Assembly (NCBI GenBank): GCA_041485285.1
Contig: JBGPJF010000015.1
Span: 1 to 56,425, forward strand
DNA length: 56,425 bases
Direction of reading: 5' to 3'
DNA from: DATEUP01 sp041485285
GTDB taxonomy: Archaea > Thermoplasmatota > DTKX01 > DATEUP01
Shown here piece by piece: positions 8,584 to 17,211 of this stretch (positions within the stretch are counted from its first letter, which is position 1; the number at the start of each line of letters is the position of its first letter). The notes beneath the pieces are model-generated. The model did not search any database and was not told where the DNA came from. It was given only the letters and a program-made list of their open reading frames with translations. The translations under genes and the position numbers were made by a program.

Positions 8584-9909
8584 TCACATCGAGGTCCGGT
8601 CCTTGGGCGCCGCTTCCGAGGGGCCCGCCGGGCCCGGCTTGATCTTGACACGCTCGTACTTCCACGCGGGCTCGCCGAGGCGCTTCGTGCAGTCGAAGCC
8701 CTGCTTAGCCGTGAGGTTGTTGACAAGCGACGGGTCAAGCGACGAGCCGCGCGCGCCGCCCACCACGACCTCATCGCGGTCGGCCTGGAACCGCGTCGCC
8801 ATCGCCCACTCGACCTCGCGGTCGTCCTCGACGTCGATGTCTTCGTCCACGATAATCACCCGCTTCATCGACGGGTGCGCCGCCAGCGCCGCGAGGATCG
8901 CGTTCTTGCCGTCGCCTTCGCGCTGCTTCGTGATCGACACGACGCCGTGGAGCCAGCAGCACCCGCCCTCGGTGAGGCGCACGTTGTGCACCTTCGGGAC
9001 GACCTGCCGCACCGCGCGCTCGATGATCGGCTCCTTCGGCATCCCCATCAGCATGTAGTGCTCGAGGTTCCCCGACAGCAGTGCCTGGAAAATGGGCTGG
9101 CGCCGGTGGTAGACGCGGTCGACCTGGATCACGGGCTGCTCGCGCACCTCGTCGTAGGTGCCGGTGATGTCGACGAAGGGGCCTTCGTTCACCTGCGTCT
9201 GCGTGAGGCGCGCTTCGAAGACGTACTCGGCGTTCGCGGGGGCCAGCACGCCATTGGGCAACCGGTGCACCTCGAAGGGCGTGCCCAGCGCCTTCCTCGA
9301 AAGGCGCGACGCGATCTTCAGCTCGCTTTCGCCGTAGGCGACCGACATGGCCGCCGGGAGCATGAAGTCGGGGCCAAGCCCGAGCGCAATCGCGATCGGG
9401 AGATCCTTGTTGCGCTTCTTCGCGTCCTGGTGGATCGAATACAGGTGGCGCGGGACGATCCGCACCGCGAAGGTGTCCTCGCCAAGCAGCATCAGCCGGT
9501 GGAACGAGGCGTTCGTGTACTTCCCGTCGGTTGCCAGGATGACATTCGCCGTGACGTACGGGCCGCCGTCCCCGGGGTAGTAGCGCGGGATCGGCAGCGC
9601 CCGCAGGTCGACCTTCGCCTCGGTCACTTCCATGAACGCCGGGCCGTCGACCTCCTTCTCGTCCTCGGGGTGCTCCATCCCGTCGACGAGCGCCGCGCGC
9701 ACCTGCTCCTTCGAGAGCCCGAGGTAGCGCGCGATGTGGTCGCGCGTGGGGAACACATTGCCCGCGAGCTTGTGGCCGTCGACATTTTCAAACAGCATCG
9801 GCTGGCGCGGGTCTTCGTGCAGGTGGCGCGAGACTTCGAGGTCCTTCGAAACGGGCTTGTGGAAGGTCTTCAGCCCCTGAAGGCCCCCAAGGAACGTCCG
9901 GAAGTCCAC
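8584..9909 (-). CDS. UbiD-family decarboxylase
   Basis: Member of the UbiD (de)carboxylase family, which uses prenylated FMN made by UbiX; about 441 residues. Recognisable segments include FRTFLGGL at the N-terminus, a central FHRLMLLGEDTFAVR region with the metal and cofactor ligands, the Glu-rich EGPFVDITGTYDEV segment, and a C-terminal VDEDIDVEDDREVEWAMATR typical of the family. GTG at 9909 is chosen because the frame upstream looks non-coding. In many archaea one UbiD homologue decarboxylates trans-anhydromevalonate 5-phosphate in the modified mevalonate pathway. Given the aromatic-degradation genes nearby, an aryl-carboxylic-acid decarboxylase is the alternative. Sequence alone does not settle this, and no UbiX is visible. 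Confidence 0.88.
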   Translation of the reverse strand: MDFRTFLGGLQGLKTFHKPVSKDLEVSRHLHEDPRQPMLFENVDGHKLAGNVFPTRDHIARYLGLSKEQVRAALVDGMEHPEDEKEVDGPAFMEVTEAKVDLRALPIPRYYPGDGGPYVTANVILATDGKYTNASFHRLMLLGEDTFAVRIVPRHLYSIHQDAKKRNKDLPIAIALGLGPDFMLPAAMSVAYGESELKIASRLSRKALGTPFEVHRLPNGVLAPANAEYVFEARLTQTQVNEGPFVDITGTYDEVREQPVIQVDRVYHRRQPIFQALLSGNLEHYMLMGMPKEPIIERAVRQVVPKVHNVRLTEGGCCWLHGVVSITKQREGDGKNAILAALAAHPSMKRVIIVDEDIDVEDDREVEWAMATRFQADRDEVVVGGARGSSLDPSLVNNLTAKQGFDCTKRLGEPAWKYERVKIKPGPAGPSEAAPKDRTSM

Positions 9910-10064
9910 GCAACAACCTGGGCTGGAGATCAAGGCGAGCCGATTTAGGGTTGTGGGTGGGCCGGGCACCGGCATGGGCCAGCGACGCAATTCCGCTCCC
10001 CCTGGGGTTGCCCCGAGCACTAACCTTATGAGGGGAAAGGGCCGGTGCTTCCCAGGAAGCTAGC
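9910..10064. promoter_or_regulatory. Divergent promoter region
   Basis: This intergenic stretch separates the minus-strand UbiD gene from the plus-strand PPC-domain gene. AACCTTATGA (10022-10031) lies about 38 nt before the ATG at 10065. CCTAAATC read on the minus strand (about 9943-9950) lies about 35 nt before the GTG at 9909. Both are TATA candidates. Confidence 0.35.
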
Positions 10065-11942
10065 ATGGCGGTTCGTAGCGTCTTTCTCTGGTTGTTCGTG
10101 GTTAGCGGCGCGCTTGTGGTGGGGCTCGCGGCCGGCCCCGCGTCGGCGGTTGCCGAGAGCGAACCGAACGACGCTCCCGAGAATGGCACGCCGCTGACCG
10201 TCGGGGCAAGCAGCGGCAGCATTGGCGGCGGGGACGAGGACTATTGGGTCTTCAACGCAACCGCCGACGGCTGGGGGCAGATCGAATTCACGCTCGCTTC
10301 GGGCCTGTCGCTCTCGCTCGGCTCCGAGGTCGGCCCGCCGGCAACGCTTGGCACCCAATCGACCAGCGTGAAGACCTTCCAGTTGATCGCCGGGAAGGTC
10401 ACTTGGGTGCTCGTGGGGTCTTCAACAGGCAGTACGGGCTCTTACATGTTCAACTTCGCCACGGCGGGAAACGCAAGTGAATTCAGCGAAGGCACGGGCG
10501 AGACCGAACCGAACAACGACGAGGCGCACGCGACGGTCCTTGCCGCCGACGACTCGTATGACGCGATGGTCGATGAGGGGGTCGACACCACGGACTTCTT
10601 CCGGTTCGTCGGGCACCGCGGCGACGCCGTGAGCATCTGGGTCGCCCGCGCGACCGGCGAGACCGGCTCCATTTCCATTTACAAGGTGAGCGGGTTCCCC
10701 GGGAGCCCCGGCGCCTCCACGGGCGACCTCTCCGTGCTCCTCACGGCCGACGCCGACCTCGTGTTCAAGGTGACGACCAACGCGTGGGCGGTCAATTACA
10801 CGATCGACACCTCGCTCGACCACACACCCGCCTACGCGGACGGCAAGATGACGCTCGGCGAGGCCTACAGCGACACCGTCGTCAAGGCCTACATCCACCC
10901 CAAAACGACGCCTGCCGGAATTCCGGCCACCGGCGTCACGCTCTCGGCAGGATCCTCTTCCGGGATGGGCTACATGTACGGCGAGACGATGTGCGTCGAA
11001 AGCGCGCTTGGGATCGATGTCCCGAACGTGACCATCGAGGCGGGCCTGCGGCTCGACCCCATGGAGAAGACCCTCCAGACGATGGTGGTCAGCAAAACCG
11101 TAACCGTCACGATCCCCGCCGACGGCAAGGTCTGCTTCGACGCGATTTCCTACAACGAGAGCGGCGACCTCGGGTACTCGTATGAGCCTTACAAGCCCGG
11201 CGTCAAGCTCTCCGGCGACGCGATGGCGGTGATGCGGGTCATCGACAACCGCTCCACGGATGGAGCGGCCGAGCAGCTCGCGCTTTGGGCCGTGACCTCC
11301 GGGACGACGGAGAGCCGCGCGGGTGACTGGAGGGCGACGTCGGCCACGATCGCCGATGCCAAGACCATCCTCAACGACGCGGGCGTGCACACCCAGCTCA
11401 ATCCGACGGTTGCTCCTCCTGCGCCCCCGACGGGCGGCACGACGGGCGGGACGGGGGGCACCGGCTCGACCAACACGGGGTCGGGTTCGCCGCTTGCGAT
11501 CGTGGGCGGCGTGATTTTCGCGCTGATCCTAGTGGCGGGCATCGCGGGGGCCGTCGCGTCCAAGCGTCGGCGCCAGGCAGCCGCAGCCATGCCGCTTGCC
11601 GGCCAACCCTTCGGCCAACCCTTCGGCCAACGTCCTGCGAATGTGCCGGGCGGCCCCGTCTACCCGCAGCAGTACGGCGCGCCCCCCGGTGTGCCCGCTT
11701 CGCCGTGGGCGGCGCCACCCGCGCCCTACTATCCGCCACAGAGGCCCGTGTACGCGCAGGCTCCGGCGCGGCCCTACCAGCCCTTCGTGCCGGTGCCCCC
11801 TTACGTTCCCACAGCGCCGCCCCCTCCCGCGGCGCCCGCCGCTCCGCGCGAGGCGACCGTGCCGTGCCCCACCTGCGGGTCCGCGCTCGCGTACTACGCG
11901 CCCACGTGCCCGAAGTGCGGGATGGAAATGTCGTGGACCTGA
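10065..11942 (+). CDS. Secreted/membrane-anchored PPC-repeat protein with C-terminal cytoplasmic zinc ribbon
   Basis: A 625-residue surface protein. An N-terminal signal peptide (about residues 1-28) ends near SAVAES. Two modules begin SEPNDAPENGTPL and TEPNNDEAHATVL and are followed by D/G-rich DEDYWVFNA and TTDFFRFVG strands, matching PPC (bacterial pre-peptidase C-terminal) beta domains. A longer extracellular region follows. One transmembrane helix lies near residues 475-500 (LAIVGGVIFALILVAGIAG), then a basic stop-transfer sequence, a Pro/Tyr/Gln-rich linker with a duplicated QPFG unit, and a terminal zinc ribbon (CPTC and CPKC pairs). The topology implies that external sensing or binding is connected to an internal zinc ribbon. 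Partner unknown. It stands alone between convergent and divergent neighbours. Confidence 0.8.
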   Translation: MAVRSVFLWLFVVSGALVVGLAAGPASAVAESEPNDAPENGTPLTVGASSGSIGGGDEDYWVFNATADGWGQIEFTLASGLSLSLGSEVGPPATLGTQSTSVKTFQLIAGKVTWVLVGSSTGSTGSYMFNFATAGNASEFSEGTGETEPNNDEAHATVLAADDSYDAMVDEGVDTTDFFRFVGHRGDAVSIWVARATGETGSISIYKVSGFPGSPGASTGDLSVLLTADADLVFKVTTNAWAVNYTIDTSLDHTPAYADGKMTLGEAYSDTVVKAYIHPKTTPAGIPATGVTLSAGSSSGMGYMYGETMCVESALGIDVPNVTIEAGLRLDPMEKTLQTMVVSKTVTVTIPADGKVCFDAISYNESGDLGYSYEPYKPGVKLSGDAMAVMRVIDNRSTDGAAEQLALWAVTSGTTESRAGDWRATSATIADAKTILNDAGVHTQLNPTVAPPAPPTGGTTGGTGGTGSTNTGSGSPLAIVGGVIFALILVAGIAGAVASKRRRQAAAAMPLAGQPFGQPFGQRPANVPGGPVYPQQYGAPPGVPASPWAAPPAPYYPPQRPVYAQAPARPYQPFVPVPPYVPTAPPPPAAPAAPREATVPCPTCGSALAYYAPTCPKCGMEMSWT

Positions 11943-11951
11943 GCGCGGCGC

Positions 11952-12950
11952 TCAAAGCGGCTTTTCGAATATGGCGTAGTTGCGCGTGAGGCTCGCGTGC
12001 ACGCGCTGGGCCACCAGCTTGTGGAGCTTCAAGAGCCGCTCGAAGGGCGCGAGCATGTCGCGCTCGGGGACGATGATCGCAAGCCGCCCGCCCGGCTCTA
12101 GCACTTCGGCAATTCCCGCCGCCGTCATTTCGAGCACGCGGCGCGCGCCCACCTTCTTCGTCGTGGCGGAGCGGCCGTAGGGCGGGTCGGTCGCAACGGC
12201 CGCCACGCGGTGCCCGATCAGGCGCGGGGCGTCCGCCGCGTCCCCGGCCACCACCGTCGCGCCGAGCACCCCGAAGTGCTCGAGGTTGAGGCGCGCCCCC
12301 TCGGCAGCCTCGGGCTCGATGTCGATCCCGACGGGGCGCGCGCCGCAGAGGCCCGCCTCGATGAGCACCCCCGCCGTCCCGCAGAACGGGTCGAGGAGGT
12401 GCTGGCCGTCGTGGACGGCCGTGAGGTTCACGAGCGCGCGGGCGAACTTGGGGTGCAGCGACACGGGCTGGAAGAACGGCCGGTGCTTCACGGCGCGCTC
12501 CTCGAAGTCGTCGCTTGCGCGGTCGTAGATCTCGTGGCCGAGGCGCGCGTCTTTGCCGACGAAGACGCGGAACACATGCTGCGGGTCGAGGAGGTCGACG
12601 CGCCCGCCCTTGATCTTCGCTCCCACCGCGCGCTCGATGTCCGGCGCACGGGCGCCCTCCGGCGCCCCGTCAAGCACGGTCGCGCGCACCGCGAACGTCC
12701 CCTTCACCGCGATGCCGCTGGTGTCGAGGCCTTCGGCCGTGTCCGCCCGCGCAAGTTCGACGGCCATCGTCCGCGCAAGGCCCGCGCGCCGCGCGACTTC
12801 CTCCGCCGTGCCCCGCGGGACCTTCACGCGCACGAGCCCGGGCGCGATTTCCTCGGCGCCCTCGCCCTGAACGACTTCGAGGAGCGCATCGAGCTCGGCG
12901 CGGGCAAGCTCGAGGTGGTCGCCTGTAAACTGAACGAGCAGGGGATCCAT
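11952..12950 (-). CDS. tRNA (guanine-N2)-methyltransferase, THUMP-domain Trm-G10/Trm11 family
   Basis: Predicted SAM-dependent enzyme that methylates tRNA G10 at N2. An N-terminal THUMP-like region spans about residues 1-150. A class I methyltransferase domain follows, with LLDPFCGTAGVLIEAGL (SAM binding), VGIDIEP, and the catalytic motif DPPYG. About 332 residues, normal for the archaeal family. ATG at 12950 begins MDPLLVQFTG, which matches the usual start; the longer upstream frame is rejected. It is the third gene after pyrD and pyrK, 37 nt from the pyrK stop, so operon membership is likely although there is no clear functional link. Confidence 0.9.
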   Translation of the reverse strand: MDPLLVQFTGDHLELARAELDALLEVVQGEGAEEIAPGLVRVKVPRGTAEEVARRAGLARTMAVELARADTAEGLDTSGIAVKGTFAVRATVLDGAPEGARAPDIERAVGAKIKGGRVDLLDPQHVFRVFVGKDARLGHEIYDRASDDFEERAVKHRPFFQPVSLHPKFARALVNLTAVHDGQHLLDPFCGTAGVLIEAGLCGARPVGIDIEPEAAEGARLNLEHFGVLGATVVAGDAADAPRLIGHRVAAVATDPPYGRSATTKKVGARRVLEMTAAGIAEVLEPGGRLAIIVPERDMLAPFERLLKLHKLVAQRVHASLTRNYAIFEKPL

Positions 12951-12987
12951 CGGGCGCTTGCCCGCGGCGCTCTTCAGCCTCTCACCC

Positions 12988-13812
12988 TCAGATCGGTTCC
13001 AGGTGCCCGCAGGGGGACAGCTCGGATCTTCCAAACTGCTTCGAGCCTTGGAGGAACGCCGAGGCGAACACCGGGCCGTCGCGGCACACGCGCACGCCGT
13101 CGATCGCGCAGATGTCGCACACGCCCATCGCGCACTTCATGTAGCGCTCGACGGCCGCCTCCACCTGCACCTTCCGCCGCGAGGCGGACTCGAGGAGGGC
13201 CACGAGCATCCGCTCGGGGCCGCAGGTGACCACGTGCGAGAACTTCCGCTCGTCCATGAGCTCGGCGGCGCGCGCGACGGCCGTGCCCTTCATTCCGCGT
13301 GACCCGTCGTCGGTCGTGAGGAGGACTTCTGCGCCGAGCCGCTTGAGGCGCTTTTCAAAGAGGAGGTCGCCCGCGCCGCGCCCACCGATGATGACGGTCG
13401 GCTTGCGCCCCTTGGCCGCCCACGCGTCGATGGCCGTCACGATCGAGGACATCCCCACGCCCCCGCCGACGAAGAGCGGCTTCTTCCACGCCATCGTGAA
13501 GCCCTTCCCGAAGGGGCCGCGCAGGCCAACGCGGTCGCCCGCCTTGAGCTCGCGCATCCGCGCGGTCGTCTCGCCGAAGTTGCGGGCCGTCACCGCGCGC
13601 TTGCCGCGGGCGCCGATGAGCGACGCCGACATCGGCACCTCCTCCGCCCCGAAGACCCATATCATGAAGAACTGCCCGGGCCCCATCGGCGCATCGTCGC
13701 GGAATTCGATACTGGCGTCCTGGGCCGTGTCGAGCACCGTGCGCGTGACCGTCGCGGTGCGCATGCGCCCCGCCTGCTCCAAGCTCCACGCCGCCTGCGC
13801 CACTTGGGTCAC
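12988..13812 (-). CDS. pyrK: Dihydroorotate dehydrogenase electron-transfer subunit (PyrK-type)
   Basis: FAD and [2Fe-2S] subunit that connects dihydroorotate oxidation to NAD+. About 274 residues. GPFGKGF and VGGGVGMSSIV mark the ferredoxin-reductase-like FAD/NAD domains. A C-terminal cysteine cluster, CAMGVCDICAIDGVRVC, provides four Cys in the spacing expected for the [2Fe-2S] site. The GTG start at 13812 overlaps the pyrD stop in a GTGA tetranucleotide, showing translational coupling; this is why the longer upstream frame is rejected. Pairs with the pyrD product as a class 1B enzyme in pyrimidine synthesis. Confidence 0.93.
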   Translation of the reverse strand: MTQVAQAAWSLEQAGRMRTATVTRTVLDTAQDASIEFRDDAPMGPGQFFMIWVFGAEEVPMSASLIGARGKRAVTARNFGETTARMRELKAGDRVGLRGPFGKGFTMAWKKPLFVGGGVGMSSIVTAIDAWAAKGRKPTVIIGGRGAGDLLFEKRLKRLGAEVLLTTDDGSRGMKGTAVARAAELMDERKFSHVVTCGPERMLVALLESASRRKVQVEAAVERYMKCAMGVCDICAIDGVRVCRDGPVFASAFLQGSKQFGRSELSPCGHLEPI

Positions 13813-14720
13813 CTCTTCAGGGCCGCGCCGCGCGCGTCTTCGATCGAGGAAAAGCCCTCTTGCATCATCAGCGCGGTGAGCTCCTTGCACACGAGCGCGA
13901 ACACCGCTTCGCCGCGCGTCACGACGGCCGAGCCGATCTGGCCCGCGCACGCGCCGGCCATGATGAACTCAAGCAGGTCGCGCCCCGTCGCGATGCCGCC
14001 CGAAGCCACGATCGGCACATCGAGCTCGGAGGCGATGTCGAAGACCGCCTTCATCGCAATCGGCTTCAGCGGCGCGCCCGAGAGCCCGCCGCCGCCGTGC
14101 GACAGCACCGTGCGCCGCGCCTCCACCGAGATCGCGACCGCGCCGATCGTGTTGGTCGCCACCAGCGCGTCGGCCCCGCCCTCGGTCGCCGCCCGCGCGA
14201 TCTCCACGATGTCCGAGACATTCGGCGAGAGCTTCGCCCAAACCGGGCAGCGCGAATTGCGCTTGACCTCGGCCACGACTTCGCGCACGAGCGCCGGCAC
14301 GCGGCCGATCTCCACGCCGTACCCCTTGAGGTGCGGGCAGCTCAGGTTCAGCTCAAGGGCATCGGCCTTCGGAGAGAGCTTCTTCGCCAGGCGGCCGAAC
14401 TCCTCGGCCCCGCCGCCAAAGATCGAAACGACCAGTTTCCCCGGACCCTTGCCCTTGGCAATCACCTCGACCTCCGGCGCAAAGTCCGCCGCGCCGGGAT
14501 TCGGGATCCCCATCGCGTTCAGGAACCCCGTCTCAAGGGCAACGAAGGTCGGCGTGGGGTGACCGTGCCTCGGCTCCGACCCGATCGACTTGGTCACCAC
14601 GGCTGCCGCGCCGCTTTTCAAAACGCGCAGCATCGTTTCAGGCGTGACGCCCAAAATTCCCGATGCGAGAATCGTCGGGTTCGTTAGCGCGACCGATCCC
14701 ACAGCCGCCTGAAGGCGCAT
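13809..14720 (-). CDS. pyrD: Dihydroorotate dehydrogenase catalytic subunit, class 1B
   Basis: FMN enzyme oxidising dihydroorotate to orotate. About 303 residues, normal length. NLSCPHLKGYG contains the class 1 catalytic cysteine. NPTILASGILG near the N-terminus, VSIFGGG, VWAKLSPNVSDI and IVASGGIATGRDLLEFIMAGA line the FMN barrel. The ATG at 14720 matches the usual family start, and a TATA-like GCTTATCATC (minus strand, about 14749-14758) lies 34 nt upstream. It is translationally coupled to pyrK and divergent from the Ras-like GTPase gene. Confidence 0.95.
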   Translation of the reverse strand: MRLQAAVGSVALTNPTILASGILGVTPETMLRVLKSGAAAVVTKSIGSEPRHGHPTPTFVALETGFLNAMGIPNPGAADFAPEVEVIAKGKGPGKLVVSIFGGGAEEFGRLAKKLSPKADALELNLSCPHLKGYGVEIGRVPALVREVVAEVKRNSRCPVWAKLSPNVSDIVEIARAATEGGADALVATNTIGAVAISVEARRTVLSHGGGGLSGAPLKPIAMKAVFDIASELDVPIVASGGIATGRDLLEFIMAGACAGQIGSAVVTRGEAVFALVCKELTALMMQEGFSSIEDARGAALKR

Positions 14721-14851
14721 CCCGACCGGCCCTCGAACCTGGGGCGCGATGATAAGCGTTGCCCGGGTTTTGCGACCGTTTTCGCGCGCACTTTTTGGCG
14801 CATGCCAGGCGGGAATTGCTGGCCAACATCCGCCGTTGCTGGCACGGTAAT

Positions 14852-14860
14852 GCTTAAGTA
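14852..14860 (+). promoter_or_regulatory. TATA box of the Ras-like GTPase gene
   Basis: GCTTAAGTA is centred 29 nt before the ATG at 14885, a spacing that predicts a leaderless mRNA. Confidence 0.55.
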
Positions 14861-14884
14861 GCATCCTCTCGATCGGCCCACCTA

Positions 14885-15445
14885 ATGAAGTTCCTCGATT
14901 ACTCCAAGAAGATAGTGCTGGTCGGTGACGCTGCCGTTGGCAAAACGTCACTCATCCGCCGCTTCGTCATCGACAAGTTCGACGACAAGTACATCGTCAC
15001 GATCGGGACGAAGACCTCCCGCAAGCAGATGGAGTTCAAGTACGAGCCCCAGCAGCTTGCCATCACGCTCACGTTGAACATCTGGGACATCATCGGCCAG
15101 AAGGAAATGAAGAAGCTCCACACGCTCTACTTCAAGGGCTCCGAGGGCGTCATCGTCGTTTGCGACATGACCCGCGCCGACACGCTGGCCTCCGTGCCGG
15201 AGTGGCTGAACGGCGTCTACGAGTGCTGCGGCAAGGTCCCGGCGGTGCTCGCCTGCAACAAGTCCGACTTGAAGGACGAATTCGCGATCACGGAAGCGCA
15301 GATCCAGGCGCTGTGCCAGCAATACAACATGAAGATGTTCCACGCCTCGGCCAAGAACGGCGACAACGTCGAGAACATCTTCAACGAGATCGGCTCCAAG
15401 CTCTGCGAGCCGATCGTGACGAAGCACGCCACCGGCGCCGCGTAA
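14885..15445 (+). CDS. Ras/Rab-superfamily small GTPase
   Basis: A single-domain 186-residue GTPase with all five G motifs of the Ras superfamily. P-loop GDAAVGKTS is at residues 14-22. The switch I Thr is in YIVTIGTK (about 39-42). Switch II is WDIIGQKE (67-74), with the Gln that in Rab proteins positions the hydrolytic water. The guanine-specificity motif is CNKSDL, and the last is ASAKNGDN. There is no prenylation CAAX or CC terminus and no membrane segment, so it is probably cytosolic or held by a partner. It is more like Rab/Ras than like bacterial MglA or the Era/Obg families. Flanked by pyrD and an M24 peptidase, with no GAP or GEF next to it. The TPR/longin-like proteins at 27.3-30.0 kb are speculative partners. 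Confidence 0.9.
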   Translation: MKFLDYSKKIVLVGDAAVGKTSLIRRFVIDKFDDKYIVTIGTKTSRKQMEFKYEPQQLAITLTLNIWDIIGQKEMKKLHTLYFKGSEGVIVVCDMTRADTLASVPEWLNGVYECCGKVPAVLACNKSDLKDEFAITEAQIQALCQQYNMKMFHASAKNGDNVENIFNEIGSKLCEPIVTKHATGAA

Positions 15446-15476
15446 AGCGCGGCCGCCCGAGGAGGGCCGCACTTCG

Positions 15477-16616
15477 ATGTCGAGCTTAACGAACAAGGCC
15501 ACCTACGAGGCCCGCGGCAAGCGCATCTTCCGCGAGGCGCGCAAGCTCAAAGGCGGCGCGAAAGTCGAGGCGATCTTCGTCGCCAACGGCACGATGCCGA
15601 TCCTCGACCTGTCGTTCTTCTACCTCACCGGGTTCGAGCACGGCGTGTTCGAGCGGTCGGGCGTGATCGTGCGCCGCTCGGGGAAGATGACGATCTTCAC
15701 CGGGACGCTCGAGGAAGAGAGCGCGGCCGGGCGCAAGAGCGAGCTGTTTGTGTTCCGCAAGAACAGCGAGCTCGAGGAGTTCCTCAAAGACGAGCTGCGC
15801 GGCTGCCGCGCGGTCGGCGTGAACGCCCCCGACCTCTCACACAAGTGGGCGCTCGACCTCAAGCGCCTTTCGCGCGCGCCGCTCGTGGACGTCGCGCCGG
15901 CCATCCACGCGGTGCGTGGCGTGAAGGACCACGAGGAACTGCGCCGGATGACGAAGGCCGCCGCCATCGCGTCGGACGCCGCGGCGGTCATCCCCGAGAT
16001 CCTGCGAAACGGGATTACGGAGCAGGAGGCCGCCGCCAAGCTCGAGTACGAGATGAGCAAGCGCGGCTCGACCTGCGTGTCGTTCTCCACAATCTGCGGG
16101 TTCGGGGCAAGCTCGTCGGAGCCCCACTATGTGCCGGGCAAGGTCAAGCTGCGCCCGGGGATGTTCGCGCTCTTCGACTTCGGCTCCACCTACGCGCGCT
16201 ACTGCTCCGACATCACGCGCACGTTCCTCTACGGGAAGCCCACGGCGAAGCACCGCGAGATCTACGACATCGTGCTCGAGTCGAACATGGCGGGGATCGA
16301 CCTGATGGTCGAGGGGAACAGCGCGCGCGAAGTCCACGAGACCTGCGAGCGGATCATCGACGCCACGAAGTACAAGGGCCGCTTCATCCACTCGACGGGC
16401 CACACGATCGGGCTTGCCGTCCACGACGGCGGCCAGGGGATCTCGAAGGTCTCGGACATCACACTGAAAGAGGGCCAGGTGTTCAGCTGCGAGCCCGGGA
16501 TTTACGTGCCCGGGTTCGGCGGCGTGCGCATCGAAGACGACGTCGTGATCGGCAAGCGCAAGGCGAAGGTCTTGACGTACGCCAACAAGGAACCGATGGT
16601 TGTCCGGGCGCGCTGA
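15477..16616 (+). CDS. Xaa-Pro aminopeptidase/dipeptidase, M24 family
   Basis: Metallopeptidase removing N-terminal residues before proline; 379 residues. An N-terminal creatinase-like domain (about 1-150) precedes the pita-bread catalytic domain. Metal ligands can be seen in order: ALFDFGSTYARYCSDITRTF (two Asp), HSTGHTIGLAVHDGG (His), CEPGIYVPG (Glu) and GVRIEDDVVI (Glu). ATG at 15477 lies 31 nt after the GTPase stop with a GGAGG sequence upstream, so the two may be cotranscribed. Complete, with no anomaly. Confidence 0.92.
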   Translation: MSSLTNKATYEARGKRIFREARKLKGGAKVEAIFVANGTMPILDLSFFYLTGFEHGVFERSGVIVRRSGKMTIFTGTLEEESAAGRKSELFVFRKNSELEEFLKDELRGCRAVGVNAPDLSHKWALDLKRLSRAPLVDVAPAIHAVRGVKDHEELRRMTKAAAIASDAAAVIPEILRNGITEQEAAAKLEYEMSKRGSTCVSFSTICGFGASSSEPHYVPGKVKLRPGMFALFDFGSTYARYCSDITRTFLYGKPTAKHREIYDIVLESNMAGIDLMVEGNSAREVHETCERIIDATKYKGRFIHSTGHTIGLAVHDGGQGISKVSDITLKEGQVFSCEPGIYVPGFGGVRIEDDVVIGKRKAKVLTYANKEPMVVRAR

Positions 16617-16669
16617 GGGGGTGACTGGCGCCCGACGACCTCGGCGTTTGCAGTTCCGCCGACCGCCCC

Positions 16670-17191
16670 TTACGCCCAGCGGCGCCCTTCCCGGTCGATC
16701 TCGTCGAAGACCCGCAGGATCTTGGCGTCGTGGTTGGCGCCGAGTCGTTCGGAGGCCATCACGAGGAGCACCGCGTCCTCCTTCACAATGTGGTCGTCGA
16801 GCGTGCCGAGCAGAGGGAACAGGTGCTGGCCCGCGGCCGCCCGCGCCGCCGCCGCGTTTGAGGAATCGGCGAGCTTGGCGTTCGCCTCCCGGACTGCTTG
16901 GAAGTGGTCGATGAGGAACCGGTGCTCGGCTTTCATGACCTCGATGGGCGGGAACCCCTCGCCGGTCACCGCCTCCATCACGGGGAAGAGCGCCTCCTCT
17001 TCCTTGGCAAAGTGCGGCGGCAGCTCCCTTTCGAGCAGGGCCACGAGCTTGGCAAGGCCCTTGGCGAAGTCGTCGGGCGTGCTCCCCGGCCGCAAGCGCC
17101 CCTCTACCTGCGCGATCCCCGCGTTCACCGTGCGGTGCTCGTCGTACAGTACGCCGCAGGCCTTCAAACGGTAGCTGACCTCGGGTCGCAT
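16670..17191 (-). CDS. Hemerythrin-like HHE domain protein
   Basis: A 173-residue four-helix bundle protein with metal-ligand spacing of the hemerythrin HHE family: DEHRTVN in helix 1, HFAKEEEALFP in helix 2, KAEHRFLIDHF in helix 3, and DDHIVKEDAVLL in helix 4. These proteins bind a di-iron centre and O2 or NO. It is the last gene of the benzoyl-CoA reductase operon, 20 nt after the dehydrogenase stop. It may protect the very oxygen-sensitive reductase or sense oxygen or NO; that role is inference from position. Confidence 0.85.
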   Translation of the reverse strand: MRPEVSYRLKACGVLYDEHRTVNAGIAQVEGRLRPGSTPDDFAKGLAKLVALLERELPPHFAKEEEALFPVMEAVTGEGFPPIEVMKAEHRFLIDHFQAVREANAKLADSSNAAAARAAAGQHLFPLLGTLDDHIVKEDAVLLVMASERLGANHDAKILRVFDEIDREGRRWA

Positions 17192-17211
17192 CGTCCTTTT
17201 CCCTCCTTGCC

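Noticed and set aside
12951..13034. Longer N-terminus for the tRNA methyltransferase
   Set aside because: It would run into the end of pyrK, and the residues there are not conserved-looking; MDPLLVQFTG is the natural start.
13813..13950. Longer N-terminus for pyrK upstream of 13812
   Set aside because: It lies inside pyrD in another frame; the GTGA overlap gives a clear coupled start.
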